In this document: one piece after another, positions 48,201-62,572 of the stretch
Position numbering within the stretch: the first letter of the stretch is position 1
How the letters are laid out: every line of letters begins with the position of its first letter
Source of the DNA: Diprion similis
Lineage: Eukaryota > Arthropoda > Insecta > Hymenoptera > Diprionidae
Length of the DNA stretch: 64,000 nucleotides
NCBI RefSeq assembly: GCF_021155765.1
Contig: NC_060111.1
Span: forward strand, 2,847,997-2,911,996
Direction: 5' to 3'
Notes under the pieces: model-generated
Told to the model about the DNA's origin: nothing
Database searches by the model: none
The model's input: the letters and a program-made list of their open reading frames with translations, nothing else
Program-made: the position numbers and the translations under genes

Positions 48201-51200
48201 AAATTTTCGCCAAAAATGCAAAGGGGTTAGCCTTGGATTTTTTTTGGCCGAAAAATCTTTCGTCTGCGAATCGATCCGTATGACGCTTTTTAGACTAATT
48301 CGACCCCCAGGAACTCAGAAAACACATGAAAAATAGCCTAGGACCAGCAGCGGAGAAATGACGATGAAAATCTGCAGTTTTTCGGCTGTAACTTTGCAGG
48401 TGTTGCTCGCAGCGTATCGGGACTGCGATTAATCGATTCCTCTCGCAAAATCACGTCGGAATAGTACTCTAAAGAATTAATTGCAGCACTTTTCAAAGTC
48501 GTCGAAATTTTCGCCAAAAATGCAAAGGGGTTAGCCTTGGATTTTTTTTGGCCGAAAAATCTTTCGTCTGCGAATCGATCCGTATGACGCTTTTTAGACT
48601 AATTCGACCCCCAGGAACTCAGAAAACACATGAAAAATAGCCTAGGACCAGCAGCGGAGAAATGACGATGAAAATCTGCAGTTTTTCGGCTGTAACTTTG
48701 CAGGTGTTGCTCGCAGCGTATCGGGACTGCGATTAATCGATTCCTCTCGCAAAATCACGTCGGAATAGTACTCTAAAGAATTAATTGCAGCACTTTTCAA
48801 AGTCGTCGAAATTTTCGCCAAAAATGCAAAGGGGTTAGCCTTGGATTTTTTTTGGCCGAAAAATCTTTCGTCTGCGAATCGATCCGTATGACGCTTTTTA
48901 GACTAATTCGACCCCCAGAAACTCAGAAAACACATGAAAAATAGCCTAGGACCAGCAGCGGAGAAATGACGATGAAAATCTGCAGTTTTTCGGCTGTAAC
49001 TTTGCAGGTGTTGCTCGCAGCGTATCGGGACTGCGATTAATCGATTCCTCTCGCAAAATCACGTCGGAATAGTACTCTAAAGAATTAATTGCAGCACTTT
49101 TCAAAGTCGTCGAAATTTTCGCCAAAAATGCAAAGGGGTTAGCCTTGGATTTTTTTTGGCCGAAAAATCTTTCGTCTGCGAATCGATCCGTATGACGCTT
49201 TTTAGACTAATTCGACCCCCAGGAACTCAGAAAACACATGAAAAATAGCCTAGGACCAGCAGCGGAGAAATGACGATGAAAATCTGCAGTTTTTCGGCTG
49301 TAACTTTGCAGGTGTTGCTCGCAGCGTATCGGGACTGCGATTAATCGATTCCTCTCGCAAAATCACGTCGGAATAGTACTCTAAAGAATTAATTGCAGCA
49401 CTTTTCAAAGTCGTCGAAATTTTCGCCAAAAATGCAAAGGGGTTAGCCTTGGATTTTTTTTGGCCGAAAAATCTTTCGTCTGCGAATCGATCCGTATGAC
49501 GCTTTTTAGACTAATTCGACCCCCAGGAACTCAGAAAACACATGAAAAATAGCCTAGGACCAGCAGCGGAGAAATGACGATGAAAATCTGCAGTTTTTCG
49601 GCTGTAACTTTGCAGGTGTTGCTCGCAGCGTATCGGGACTGCGATTAATCGATTCCTCTCGCAAAATCACGTCGGAATAGTACTCTAAAGAATTAATTGC
49701 AGCACTTTTCAAAGTCGTCGAAATTTTCGCCAAAAATGCAAAGGGGTTAGCCTTGGATTTTTTTTGGCCGAAAAATCTTTCGTCTGCGAATCGATCCGTA
49801 TGACGCTTTTTAGACTAATTCGACCCCCAGGAACTCAGAAAACACATGAAAAATAGCCTAGGACCAGCAGCGGAGAAATGACGATGAAAATCTGCAGTTT
49901 TTCGGCTGTAACTTTGCAGGTGTTGCTCGCAGCGTATCGGGACTGCGATTAATCGATTCCTCTCGCAAAATCACGTCGGAATAGTACTCTAAAGAATTAA
50001 TTGCAGCACTTTTCAAAGTCGTCGAAATTTTCGCCAAAAATGCAAAGGGGTTAGCCTTGGATTTTTTTTGGCCGAAAAATCTTTCGTCTGCGAATCGATC
50101 CGTATGACGCTTTTTAGACTAATTCGACCCCCAGGAACTCAGAAAACACATGAAAAATAGCCTAGGACCAGCAGCGGAGAAATGACGATGAAAATCTGCA
50201 GTTTTTCGGCTGTAACTTTGCAGGTGTTGCTCGCAGCGTATCGGGACTGCGATTAATCGATTCCTCTCGCAAAATCACGTCGGAATAGTACTCTAAAGAA
50301 TTAATTGCAGCACTTTTCAAAGTCGTCGAAATTTTCGCCAAAAATGCAAAGGGGTTAGCCTTGGATTTTTTTTGGCCGAAAAATCTTTCGTCTGCGAATC
50401 GATCCGTATGACGCTTTTTAGACTAATTCGACCCCCAGGAACTCAGAAAACACATGAAAAATAGCCTAGGACCAGCAGCGGAGAAATGACGATGAAAATC
50501 TGCAGTTTTTCGGCTGTAACTTTGCAGGTGTTGCTCGCAGCGTATCGGGACTGCGATTAATCGATTCCTCTCGCAAAATCACGTCGGAATAGTACTCTAA
50601 AGAATTAATTGCAGCACTTTTCAAAGTCGTCGAAATTTTCGCCAAAAATGCAAAGGGGTTAGCCTTGGATTTTTTTTGGCCGAAAAATCTTTCGTCTGCG
50701 AATCGATCCGTATGACGCTTTTTAGACTAATTCGACCCCCAGGAACTCAGAAAACACATGAAAAATAGCCTAGGACCAGCAGCGGAGAAATGACGATGAA
50801 AATCTGCAGTTTTTCGGCTGTAACTTTGCAGGTGTTGCTCGCAGCGTATCGGGACTGCGATTAATCGATTCCTCTCGCAAAATCACGTCGGAATAGTACT
50901 CTAAAGAATTAATTGCAGCACTTTTCAAAGTCGTCGAAATTTTCGCCAAAAATGCAAAGGGGTTAGCCTTGGATTTTTTTTGGCCGAAAAATCTTTCGTC
51001 TGCGAATCGATCCGTATGACGCTTTTTAGACTAATTCGACCCCCAGGAACTCAGAAAACACATGAAAAATAGCCTAGGACCAGCAGCGGAGAAATGACGA
51101 TGAAAATCTGCAGTTTTTCGGCTGTAACTTTGCAGGTGTTGCTCGCAGCGTATCGGGACTGCGATTAATCGATTCCTCTCGCAAAATCACGTCGGAATAG

Positions 51201-54200
51201 TACTCTAAAGAATTAATTGCAGCACTTTTCAAAGTCGTCGAAATTTTCGCCAAAAATGCAAAGGGGTTAGCCTTGGATTTTTTTTGGCCGAAAAATCTTT
51301 CGTCTGCGAATCGATCCGTATGACGCTTTTTAGACTAATTCGACCCCCAGGAACTCAGAAAACACATGAAAAATAGCCTAGGACCAGCAGCGGAGAAATG
51401 ACGATGAAAATCTGCAGTTTTTCGGCTGTAACTTTGCAGGTGTTGCTCGCAGCGTATCGGGACTGCGATTAATCGATTCCTCTCGCAAAATCACGTCGGA
51501 ATAGTACTCTAAAGAATTAATTGCAGCACTTTTCAAAGTCGTCGAAATTTTCGCCAAAAATGCAAAGGGGTTAGCCTTGGATTTTTTTTGGCCGAAAAAT
51601 CTTTCGTCTGCGAATCGATCCGTATGACGCTTTTTAGACTAATTCGACCCCCAGGAACTCAGAAAACACATGGAAAATAGCCTAGGACCAGCAGCGGAGA
51701 AATGACGATGAAAATCTGCAGTTTTTCGGCTGTAACTTTGCAGGTGTTGCTCGCAGCGTATCGGGACTGCGATTAATCGATTCCTCTCGCAAAATCACGT
51801 CGGAATAGTACTCTAAAGAATTAATTGCAGCACTTTTCAAAGTCGTCGAAATTTTCGCCAAAAATGCAAAGGGGTTAGCCTTGGATTTTTTTTGGCCGAA
51901 AAATCTTTCGTCTGCGAATCGATCCGTATGACGCTTTTTAGACTAATTCGACCCCCAGAAACTCAGAAAACACATGAAAAATAGCCTAGGACCAGCAGCG
52001 GAGAAATGACGATGAAAATCTGCAGTTTTTCGGCTGTAACTTTGCAGGTGTTGCTCGCAGCGTATCGGGACTGCGATTAATCGATTCCTCTCGCAAAATC
52101 ACGTCGGAATAGTACTCTAAAGAATTAATTGCAGCACTTTTCAAAGTCGTCGAAATTTTCGCCAAAAATGCAAAGGGGTTAGCCTTGGATTTTTTTTGGC
52201 CGAAAAATCTTTCGTCTGCGAATCGATCCGTATGACGCTTTTTAGACTAATTCGACCCCCAGAAACTCAGAAAACACATGAAAAATAGCCTAGGACCAGC
52301 AGCGGAGAAATGACGATGAAAATCTGCAGTTTTTCGGCTGTAACTTTGCAGGTGTTGCTCGCAGCGTATCGGGACTGCGATTAATCGATTCCTCTCGCAA
52401 AATCACGTCGGAATAGTACTCTAAAGAATTAATTGCAGCACTTTTCAAAGTCGTCGAAATTTTCGCCAAAAATGCAAAGGGGTTAGCCTTGGATTTTTTT
52501 TGGCCGAAAAATCTTTCGTCTGCGAATCGATCCGTATGACGCTTTTTAGACTAATTCGACCCCCAGGAACTCAGAAAACACATGAAAAATAGCCTAGGAC
52601 CAGCAGCGGAGAAATGACGATGAAAATCTGCAGTTTTTCGGCTGTAACTTTGCAGGTGTTGCTCGCAGCGTATCGGGACTGCGATTAATCGATTCCTCTC
52701 GCAAAATCACGTCGGAATAGTACTCTAAAGAATTAATTGCAGCACTTTTCAAAGTCGTCGAAATTTTCGCCAAAAATGCAAAGGGGTTAGCCTTGGATTT
52801 TTTTTGGCCGAAAAATCTTTCGTCTGCGAATCGATCCGTATGACGCTTTTTAGACTAATTCGACCCCCAGGAACTCAGAAAACACATGAAAAATAGCCTA
52901 GGACCAGCAGCGGAGAAATGACGATGAAAATCTGCAGTTTTTCGGCTGTAACTTTGCAGGTGTTGCTCGCAGCGTATCGGGACTGCGATTAATCGATTCC
53001 TCTCGCAAAATCACGTCGGAATAGTACTCTAAAGAATTAATTGCAGCACTTTTCAAAGTCGTCGAAATTTTCGCCAAAAATGCAAAGGGGTTAGCCTTGG
53101 ATTTTTTTTGGCCGAAAAATCTTTCGTCTGCGAATCGATCCGTATGACGCTTTTTAGACTAATTCGACCCCCAGGAACTCAGAAAACACATGAAAAATAG
53201 CCTAGGACCAGCAGCGGAGAAATGACGATGAAAATCTGCAGTTTTTCGGCTGTAACTTTGCAGGTGTTGCTCGCAGCGTATCGGGACTGCGATTAATCGA
53301 TTCCTCTCGCAAAATCACGTCGGAATAGTACTCTAAAGAATTAATTGCAGCACTTTTCAAAGTCGTCGAAATTTTCGCCAAAAATGCAAAGGGGTTAGCC
53401 TTGGATTTTTTTTGGCCGAAAAATCTTTCGTCTGCGAATCGATCCGTATGACGCTTTTTAGACTAATTCGACCCCCAGGAACTCAGAAAACACATGAAAA
53501 ATAGCCTAGGACCAGCAGCGGAGAAATGACGATGAAAATCTGCAGTTTTTCGGCTGTAACTTTGCAGGTGTTGCTCGCAGCGTATCGGGACTGCGATTAA
53601 TCGATTCCTCTCGCAAAATCACGTCGGAATAGTACTCTAAAGAATTAATTGCAGCACTTTTCAAAGTCGTCGAAATTTTCGCCAAAAATGCAAAGGGGTT
53701 AGCCTTGGATTTTTTTTGGCCGAAAAATCTTTCGTCTGCGAATCGATCCGTATGACGCTTTTTAGACTAATTCGACCCCCAGGAACTCAGAAAACACATG
53801 AAAAATAGCCTAGGACCAGCAGCGGAGAAATGACGATGAAAATCTGCAGTTTTTCGGCTGTAACTTTGCAGGTGTTGCTCGCAGCGTATCGGGACTGCGA
53901 TTAATCGATTCCTCTCGCAAAATCACGTCGGAATAGTACTCTAAAGAATTAATTGCAGCACTTTTCAAAGTCGTCGAAATTTTCGCCAAAAATGCAAAGG
54001 GGTTAGCCTTGGATTTTTTTTGGCCGAAAAATCTTTCGTCTGCGAATCGATCCGTATGACGCTTTTTAGACTAATTCGACCCCCAGGAACTCAGAAAACA
54101 CATGAAAAATAGCCTAGGACCAGCAGCGGAGAAATGACGATGAAAATCTGCAGTTTTTCGGCTGTAACTTTGCAGGTGTTGCTCGCAGCGTATCGGGACT

Positions 54201-57200
54201 GCGATTAATCGATTCCTCTCGCAAAATCACGTCGGAATAGTACTCTAAAGAATTAATTGCAGCACTTTTCAAAGTCGTCGAAATTTTCGCCAAAAATGCA
54301 AAGGGGTTAGCCTTGGATTTTTTTTGGCCGAAAAATCTTTCGTCTGCGAATCGATCCGTATGACGCTTTTTAGACTAATTCGACCCCCAGGAACTCAGAA
54401 AACACATGAAAAATAGCCTAGGACCAGCAGCGGAGAAATGACGATGAAAATCTGCAGTTTTTCGGCTGTAACTTTGCAGGTGTTGCTCGCAGCGTATCGG
54501 GACTGCGATTAATCGATTCCTCTCGCAAAATCACGTCGGAATAGTACTCTAAAGAATTAATTGCAGCACTTTTCAAAGTCGTCGAAATTTTCGCCAAAAA
54601 TGCAAAGGGGTTAGCCTTGGATTTTTTTTGGCCGAAAAATCTTTCGTCTGCGAATCGATCCGTATGACGCTTTTTAGACTAATTCGACCCCCAGGAACTC
54701 AGAAAACACATGAAAAATAGCCTAGGACCAGCAGCGGAGAAATGACGATGAAAATCTGCAGTTTTTCGGCTGTAACTTTGCAGGTGTTGCTCGCAGCGTA
54801 TCGGGACTGCGATTAATCGATTCCTCTCGCAAAATCACGTCGGAATAGTACTCTAAAGAATTAATTGCAGCACTTTTCAAAGTCGTCGAAATTTTCGCCA
54901 AAAATGCAAAGGGGTTAGCCTTGGATTTTTTTTGGCCGAAAAATCTTTCGTCTGCGAATCGATCCGTATGACGCTTTTTAGACTAATTCGACCCCCAGGA
55001 ACTCAGAAAACACATGAAAAATAGCCTAGGACCAGCAGCGGAGAAATGACGATGAAAATCTGCAGTTTTTCGGCTGTAACTTTGCAGGTGTTGCTCGCAG
55101 CGTATCGGGACTGCGATTAATCGATTCCTCTCGCAAAATCACGTCGGAATAGTACTCTAAAGAATTAATTGCAGCACTTTTCAAAGTCGTCGAAATTTTC
55201 GCCAAAAATGCAAAGGGGTTAGCCTTGGATTTTTTTTGGCCGAAAAATCTTTCGTCTGCGAATCGATCCGTATGACGCTTTTTAGACTAATTCGACCCCC
55301 AGGAACTCAGAAAACACATGAAAAATAGCCTAGGACCAGCAGCGGAGAAATGACGATGAAAATCTGCAGTTTTTCGGCTGTAACTTTGCAGGTGTTGCTC
55401 GCAGCGTATCGGGACTGCGATTAATCGATTCCTCTCGCAAAATCACGTCGGAATAGTACTCTAAAGAATTAATTGCAGCACTTTTCAAAGTCGTCGAAAT
55501 TTTCGCCAAAAATGCAAAGGGGTTAGCCTTGGATTTTTTTTGGCCGAAAAATCTTTCGTCTGCGAATCGATCCGTATGACGCTTTTTAGACTAATTCGAC
55601 CCCCAGGAACTCAGAAAACACATGAAAAATAGCCTAGGACCAGCAGCGGAGAAATGACGATGAAAATCTGCAGTTTTTCGGCTGTAACTTTGCAGGTGTT
55701 GCTCGCAGCGTATCGGGACTGCGATTAATCGATTCCTCTCGCAAAATCACGTCGGAATAGTACTCTAAAGAATTAATTGCAGCACTTTTCAAAGTCGTCG
55801 AAATTTTCGCCAAAAATGCAAAGGGGTTAGCCTTGGATTTTTTTTGGCCGAAAAATCTTTCGTCTGCGAATCGATCCGTATGACGCTTTTTAGACTAATT
55901 CGACCCCCAGGAACTCAGAAAACACATGAAAAATAGCCTAGGACCAGCAGCGGAGAAATGACGATGAAAATCTGCAGTTTTTCGGCTGTAACTTTGCAGG
56001 TGTTGCTCGCAGCGTATCGGGACTGCGATTAATCGATTCCTCTCGCAAAATCACGTCGGAATAGTACTCTAAAGAATTAATTGCAGCACTTTTCAAAGTC
56101 GTCGAAATTTTCGCCAAAAATGCAAAGGGGTTAGCCTTGGATTTTTTTTGGCCGAAAAATCTTTCGTCTGCGAATCGATCCGTATGACGCTTTTTAGACT
56201 AATTCGACCCCCAGGAACTCAGAAAACACATGAAAAATAGCCTAGGACCAGCAGCGGAGAAATGACGATGAAAATCTGCAGTTTTTCGGCTGTAACTTTG
56301 CAGGTGTTGCTCGCAGCGTATCGGGACTGCGATTAATCGATTCCTCTCGCAAAATCACGTCGGAATAGTACTCTAAAGAATTAATTGCAGCACTTTTCAA
56401 AGTCGTCGAAATTTTCGCCAAAAATGCAAAGGGGTTAGCCTTGGATTTTTTTTGGCCGAAAAATCTTTCGTCTGCGAATCGATCCGTATGACGCTTTTTA
56501 GACTAATTCGACCCCCAGGAACTCAGAAAACACATGGAAAATAGCCTAGGACCAGCAGCGGAGAAATGACGATGAAAATCTGCAGTTTTTCGGCTGTAAC
56601 TTTGCAGCTGTTGCTCGCAGCGTATCGGGACTGCGATTAATCGATTCCTCTCGCAAAATCACGTCGGAATAGTACTCTAAAGAATTAATTGCAGCACTTT
56701 TCAAAGTCGTCGAAATTTTCGCCAAAAATGCAAAGGGGTTAGCCTTGGATTTTTTTTGGCCGAAAAATCTTTCGTCTGCGAATCGATCCGTATGACGCTT
56801 TTTAGACTAATTCGACCCCCAGGAACTCAGAAAACACATGAAAAATAGCCTAGGACCAGCAGCGGAGAAATGACGATGAAAATCTGCAGTTTTTCGGCTG
56901 TAACTTTGCAGGTGTTGCTCGCAGCGTATCGGGACTGCGATTAATCGATTCCTCTCGCAAAATCACGTCGGAATAGTACTCTAAAGAATTAATTGCAGCA
57001 CTTTTCAAAGTCGTCGAAATTTTCGCCAAAAATGCAAAGGGGTTAGCCTTGGATTTTTTTTGGCCGAAAAATCTTTCGTCTGCGAATCGATCCGTATGAC
57101 GCTTTTTAGACTAATTCGACCCCCAGGAACTCAGAAAACACATGAAAAATAGCCTAGGACCAGCAGCGGAGAAATGACGATGAAAATCTGCAGTTTTTCG

Positions 57201-60200
57201 GCTGTAACTTTGCAGGTGTTGCTCGCAGCGTATCGGGACTGCGATTAATCGATTCCTCTCGCAAAATCACGTCGGAATAGTACTCTAAAGAATTAATTGC
57301 AGCACTTTTCAAAGTCGTCGAAATTTTCGCCAAAAATGCAAAGGGGTTAGCCTTGGATTTTTTTTGGCCGAAAAATCTTTCGTCTGCGAATCGATCCGTA
57401 TGACGCTTTTTAGACTAATTCGACCCCCAGGAACTCAGAAAACACATGAAAAATAGCCTAGGACCAGCAGCGGAGAAATGACGATGAAAATCTGCAGTTT
57501 TTCGGCTGTAACTTTGCAGGTGTTGCTCGCAGCGTATCGGGACTGCGATTAATCGATTCCTCTCGCAAAATCACGTCGGAATAGTACTCTAAAGAATTAA
57601 TTGCAGCACTTTTCAAAGTCGTCGAAATTTTCGCCAAAAATGCAAAGGGGTTAGCCTTGGATTTTTTTTGGCCGAAAAATCTTTCGTCTGCGAATCGATC
57701 CGTATGACGCTTTTTAGACTAATTCGACCCCCAGAAACTCAGAAAACACATGGAAAATAGCCTAGGACCAGCAGCGGAGAAATGACGATGAAAATCTGCA
57801 GTTTTTCGGCTGTAACTTTGCAGGTGTTGCTCGCAGCGTATCGGGACTGCGATTAATCGATTCCTCTCGCAAAATCACGTCGGAATAGTACTCTAAAGAA
57901 TTAATTGCAGCACTTTTCAAAGTCGTCGAAATTTTCGCCAAAAATGCAAAGGGGTTAGCCTTGGATTTTTTTTGGCCGAAAAATCTTTCGTCTGCGAATC
58001 GATCCGTATGACGCTTTTTAGACTAATTCGACCCCCAGGAACTCAGAAAACACATGAAAAATAGCCTAGGACCAGCAGCGGAGAAATGACGATGAAAATC
58101 TGCAGTTTTTCGGCTGTAACTTTGCAGGTGTTGCTCGCAGCGTATCGGGACTGCGATTAATCGATTCCTCTCGCAAAATCACGTCGGAATAGTACTCTAA
58201 AGAATTAATTGCAGCACTTTTCAAAGTCGTCGAAATTTTCGCCAAAAATGCAAAGGGGTTAGCCTTGGATTTTTTTTGGCCGAAAAATCTTTCGTCTGCG
58301 AATCGATCCGTATGACGCTTTTTAGACTAATTCGACCCCCAGGAACTCAGAAAACACATGAAAAATAGCCTAGGACCAGCAGCGGAGAAATGACGATGAA
58401 AATCTGCAGTTTTTCGGCTGTAACTTTGCAGGTGTTGCTCGCAGCGTATCGGGACTGCGATTAATCGATTCCTCTCGCAAAATCACGTCGGAATAGTACT
58501 CTAAAGAATTAATTGCAGCACTTTTCAAAGTCGTCGAAATTTTCGCCAAAAATGCAAAGGGGTTAGCCTTGGATTTTTTTTGGCCGAAAAATCTTTCGTC
58601 TGCGAATCGATCCGTATGACGCTTTTTAGACTAATTCGACCCCCAGGAACTCAGAAAACACATGAAAAATAGCCTAGGACCAGCAGCGGAGAAATGACGA
58701 TGAAAATCTGCAGTTTTTCGGCTGTAACTTTGCAGGTGTTGCTCGCAGCGTATCGGGACTGCGATTAATCGATTCCTCTCGCAAAATCACGTCGGAATAG
58801 TACTCTAAAGAATTAATTGCAGCACTTTTCAAAGTCGTCGAAATTTTCGCCAAAAATGCAAAGGGGTTAGCCTTTGATTTTTTTTGGCCGAAAAATCTTT
58901 CGTCTGCGAATCGATCCGTATGACGCTTTTTAGACCAATTCGACCCCCAGGAACTCAGAAAACACATGAAAAATAGCCTAGGACCAGCAGCGGAGAAATG
59001 ACGATGAAAATCTGCAGTTTTTCGGCTGTAACTTTGCAGGTGTTGCTCGCAGCGTATCGGGACTGCGATTAATCGATTCCTCTCGCAAAATCACGTCGGA
59101 ATAGTACTCTAAAGAATTAATTGCAGCACTTTTCAAAGTCGTCGAAATTTTCGCCAAAAATGCAAAGGGGTTAGCCTTGGATTTTTTTTGGCCGAAAAAT
59201 CTTTCGTCTGCGAATCGATCCGTATGACGCTTTTTAGACTAATTCGACCCCCAGAAACTCAGAAAACACATGGAAAATAGCCTAGGACCAGCAGCGGAGA
59301 AATGACGATGAAAATCTGCAGTTTTTCGGCTGTAACTTTGCAGGTGTTGCTCGCAGCGTATCGGGACTGCGATTAATCGATTCCTCTCGCAAAATCACGT
59401 CGGAATAGTACTCTAAAGAATTAATTGCAGCACTTTTCAAAGTCGTCGAAATTTTCGCCAAAAATGCAAAGGGGTTAGCCTTGGATTTTTTTTGGCCGAA
59501 AAATCTTTCGTCTGCGAATCGATCCGTATGACGCTTTTTAGACTAATTCGACCCCCAGGAACTCAGAAAACACATGAAAAATAGCCTAGGACCAGCAGCG
59601 GAGAAATGACGATGAAAATCTGCAGTTTTTCGGCTGTAACTTTGCAGGTGTTGCTCGCAGCGTATCGGGACTGCGATTAATCGATTCCTCTCGCAAAATC
59701 ACGTCGGAATAGTACTCTAAAGAATTAATTGCAGCACTTTTCAAAGTCGTCGAAATTTTCGCCAAAAATGCAAAGGGGTTAGCCTTGGATTTTTTTTGGC
59801 CGAAAAATCTTTCGTCTGCGAATCGATCCGTATGACGCTTTTTAGACTAATTCGACCCCCAGGAACTCAGAAAACACATGAAAAATAGCCTAGGACCAGC
59901 AGCGGAGAAATGACGATGAAAATCTGCAGTTTTTCGGCTGTAACTTTGCAGGTGTTGCTCGCAGCGTATCGGGACTGCGATTAATCGATTCCTCTCGCAA
60001 AATCACGTCGGAATAGTACTCTAAAGAATTAATTGCAGCACTTTTCAAAGTCGTCGAAATTTTCGCCAAAAATGCAAAGGGGTTAGCCTTGGATTTTTTT
60101 TGGCCGAAAAATCTTTCGTCTGCGAATCGATCCGTATGACGCTTTTTAGACTAATTCGACCCCCAGGAACTCAGAAAACACATGAAAAATAGCCTAGGAC

Positions 60201-61700
60201 CAGCAGCGGAGAAATGACGATGAAAATCTGCAGTTTTTCGGCTGTAACTTTGCAGGTGTTGCTCGCAGCGTATCGGGACTGCGATTAATCGATTCCTCTC
60301 GCAAAATCACGTCGGAATAGTACTCTAAAGAATTAATTGCAGCACTTTTCAAAGTCGTCGAAATTTTCGCCAAAAATGCAAAGGGGTTAGCCTTGGATTT
60401 TTTTTGACCGAAAAATCTTTCGTCTGCGAATCGATCCGTATGACGCTTTTTAGACTAATTCGACCCCCAGGAACTCAGAAAACACATGAAAAATAGCCTA
60501 GGACCAGCAGCGGAGAAATGACGATGAAAATCTGCAGTTTTTCGGCTGTAACTTTGCAGGTGTTGCTCGCAGCGTATCGGGACTGCGATTAATCGATTCC
60601 TCTCGCAAAATCACGTCGGAATAGTACTCTAAAGAATTAATTGCAGCACTTTTCAAAGTCGTCGAAATTTTCGCCAAAAATGCAAAGGGGTTAGCCTTGG
60701 ATTTTTTTTGGCCGAAAAATCTTTCGTCTGCGAATCGATCCGTATGACGCTTTTTAGACTAATTCGACCCCCAGAAACTCAGAAAACACATGGAAAATAG
60801 CCTAGGACCAGCAGCGGAGAAATGACGATGAAAATCTGCAGTTTTTCGGCTGTAACTTTGCAGGTGTTGCTCGCAGCGTATCGGGACTGCGATTAATCGA
60901 TTCCTCTCGCAAAATCACGTCGGAATAGTACTCTAAAGAATTAATTGCAGCACTTTTCAAAGTCGTCGAAATTTTCGCCAAAAATGCAAAGGGGTTAGCC
61001 TTGGATTTTTTTTGGCCGAAAAATCTTTCGTCTGCGAATCGATCCGTATGACGCTTTTTAGACTAATTCGACCCCCAGGAACTCAGAAAACACATGAAAA
61101 ATAGCCTAGGACCAGCAGCGGAGAAATGACGATGAAAATCTGCAGTTTTTCGGCTGTAACTTTGCAGGTGTTGCTCGCAGCGTATCGGGACTGCGATTAA
61201 TCGATTCCTCTCGCAAAATCACGTCGGAATAGTACTCTAAAGAATTAATTGCAGCACTTTTCAAAGTCGTCGAAATTTTCGCCAAAAATGCAAAGGGGTT
61301 AGCCTTGGATTTTTTTTGGCCGAAAAATCTTTCGTCTGCGAATCGATCCGTATGACGCTTTTTAGACTAATTCGACCCCCAGAAACTCAGAAAACACATG
61401 GAAAATAGCCTAGGACCAGCAGCGGAGAAATGACGATGAAAATCTGCAGTTTTTCGGCTGTAACTTTGCAGGTGTTGCTCGCAGCGTATCGGGACTGCGA
61501 TTAATCGATTCCTCTCGCAAAATCACGTCGGAATAGTACCCTAAAGAATTAATTGCAGCACTTTTCAAAGTCGTCGAAATTTTCGCCAAAAATGCAAAGG
61601 GGTTAGCCTTGGATTTTTTTTGGCCGAAAAATCTTTTGTCTGGGAATCGATCCGTATGACGCTTTTCAGACTAATTCGACGCCCAGGAACCCAGAAAACA
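45230..61700. repeat. Tandem satellite array, 304-bp unit, about 54 copies
   Basis: One marker (ATGC in CCAAAAATGCAAAGGGG) recurs from 45477 to 61592, a distance of 53 x 304 + 3. The 3 extra bases are a GTT insertion near 47313. Core units are almost identical. The commonest variants are CCAGGAACTC/CCAGAAACTC and CACATGAAAAAT/CACATGGAAAAT; rare private changes occur near 56607, 58874, 58935, 60406 and 61539. The first one or two units on the left (45230-45780) and the last on the right are more diverged. The unit is not a multiple of 3 and each frame is closed within it, so it is not a protein repeat. The function is unknown; arrays like this are typical of heterochromatin or centromere-adjacent DNA. 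Confidence 0.97.
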
Positions 61701-61890
61701 GAAAGTTTCACCGAAAATTCTTAGGGCTTGGTCTAATTTTTTTTGTGACTTCCGTAGTCGAACACTCCGTCTCGGAATCGATTCACATTACGCTTTCCAG
61801 ACCAATTGGACACCCAGGATCGGAGAAAGCCTACAAAAACAGCGTAGGACGAACAGCAGGGAAATTTTGCAACATCAAGCAACATTTGAA
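61701..61890. repeat. Decayed satellite-like sequence right of the array
   Basis: After the last good unit the sequence still follows the satellite in order but with heavy divergence (GGAATCGATTCACATTACGC, TTTCCAGACCAATTGGACAC, CCAGGATCGGAGAAAGCC, GCGTAGGACGAACAGCAGG). Confidence 0.65.
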
Positions 61891-62572
61891 TATTCAGAAA
61901 ATAGCTTTCAGAACTATCGGTCAAAAGATACAAAAAATGAGAACTTTGCTGGTATCAGAGAGCATATGCTGAACGGCGTCCCTACTCTCTACCAATCCAT
62001 CAATTATTTACCTAATACGTACCCATTGTTCGTAAAAAATGAACAACTTATTACTGGTCTAAAATGTTCCGATTGATAACAAAAAATTACGTTCAGTAAG
62101 CGAAAACCCTCTCGTTTTTTGGAACGTACAAAAAAACCATGAATTTTGACCAAAATTGGTCCGCAACTTGAGAACTGTCCAGGCCTGCCAGTTTAGACCT
62201 ACCACACTTGACAAATCGGTTCAGCACATCACAAAACATAAGGATTCCCTGATTCAATTCGAGTACAAGTGGCATGTTACTTTCATAAGTTCTTATTAAA
62301 AAAAATGGATGTTACAGAATGTGAAAGCACACTTTCTCGTCAGCACATTATATATACAGTTTACGTGTCACACTCACACATACAAAATTACAGAAACACA
62401 TTAGTAACATAGGATCTACCGTAATCACTGAGTGAACAATTTTTTCGAAATTAATGCACATGTTTATCGTATTACGTGTGCAATTCCTGTATATTGGAAT
62501 ATGAAGGCGTGAGAATAAAAATAAACTGAATTAATATTATTAAATTCCTGCCTATATCTCATCGGTGGAAAG
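61891..62572. other. Intergenic DNA between the satellite edge and RBM34
   Basis: Unique-looking AT-rich sequence that includes the RBM34 3' UTR on the minus strand. No gene, RNA or repeat is recognised. Confidence 0.45.

Noticed and set aside
45551-58967. Minus-strand frames in satellite units (about 59 codons, beginning AKISTTLKSAAIN)
   Set aside because: Every unit carries the same frame because units are near-identical, so openness is not independent evidence. 304 is not a multiple of 3, the frame closes inside each unit, and no known domain is present.
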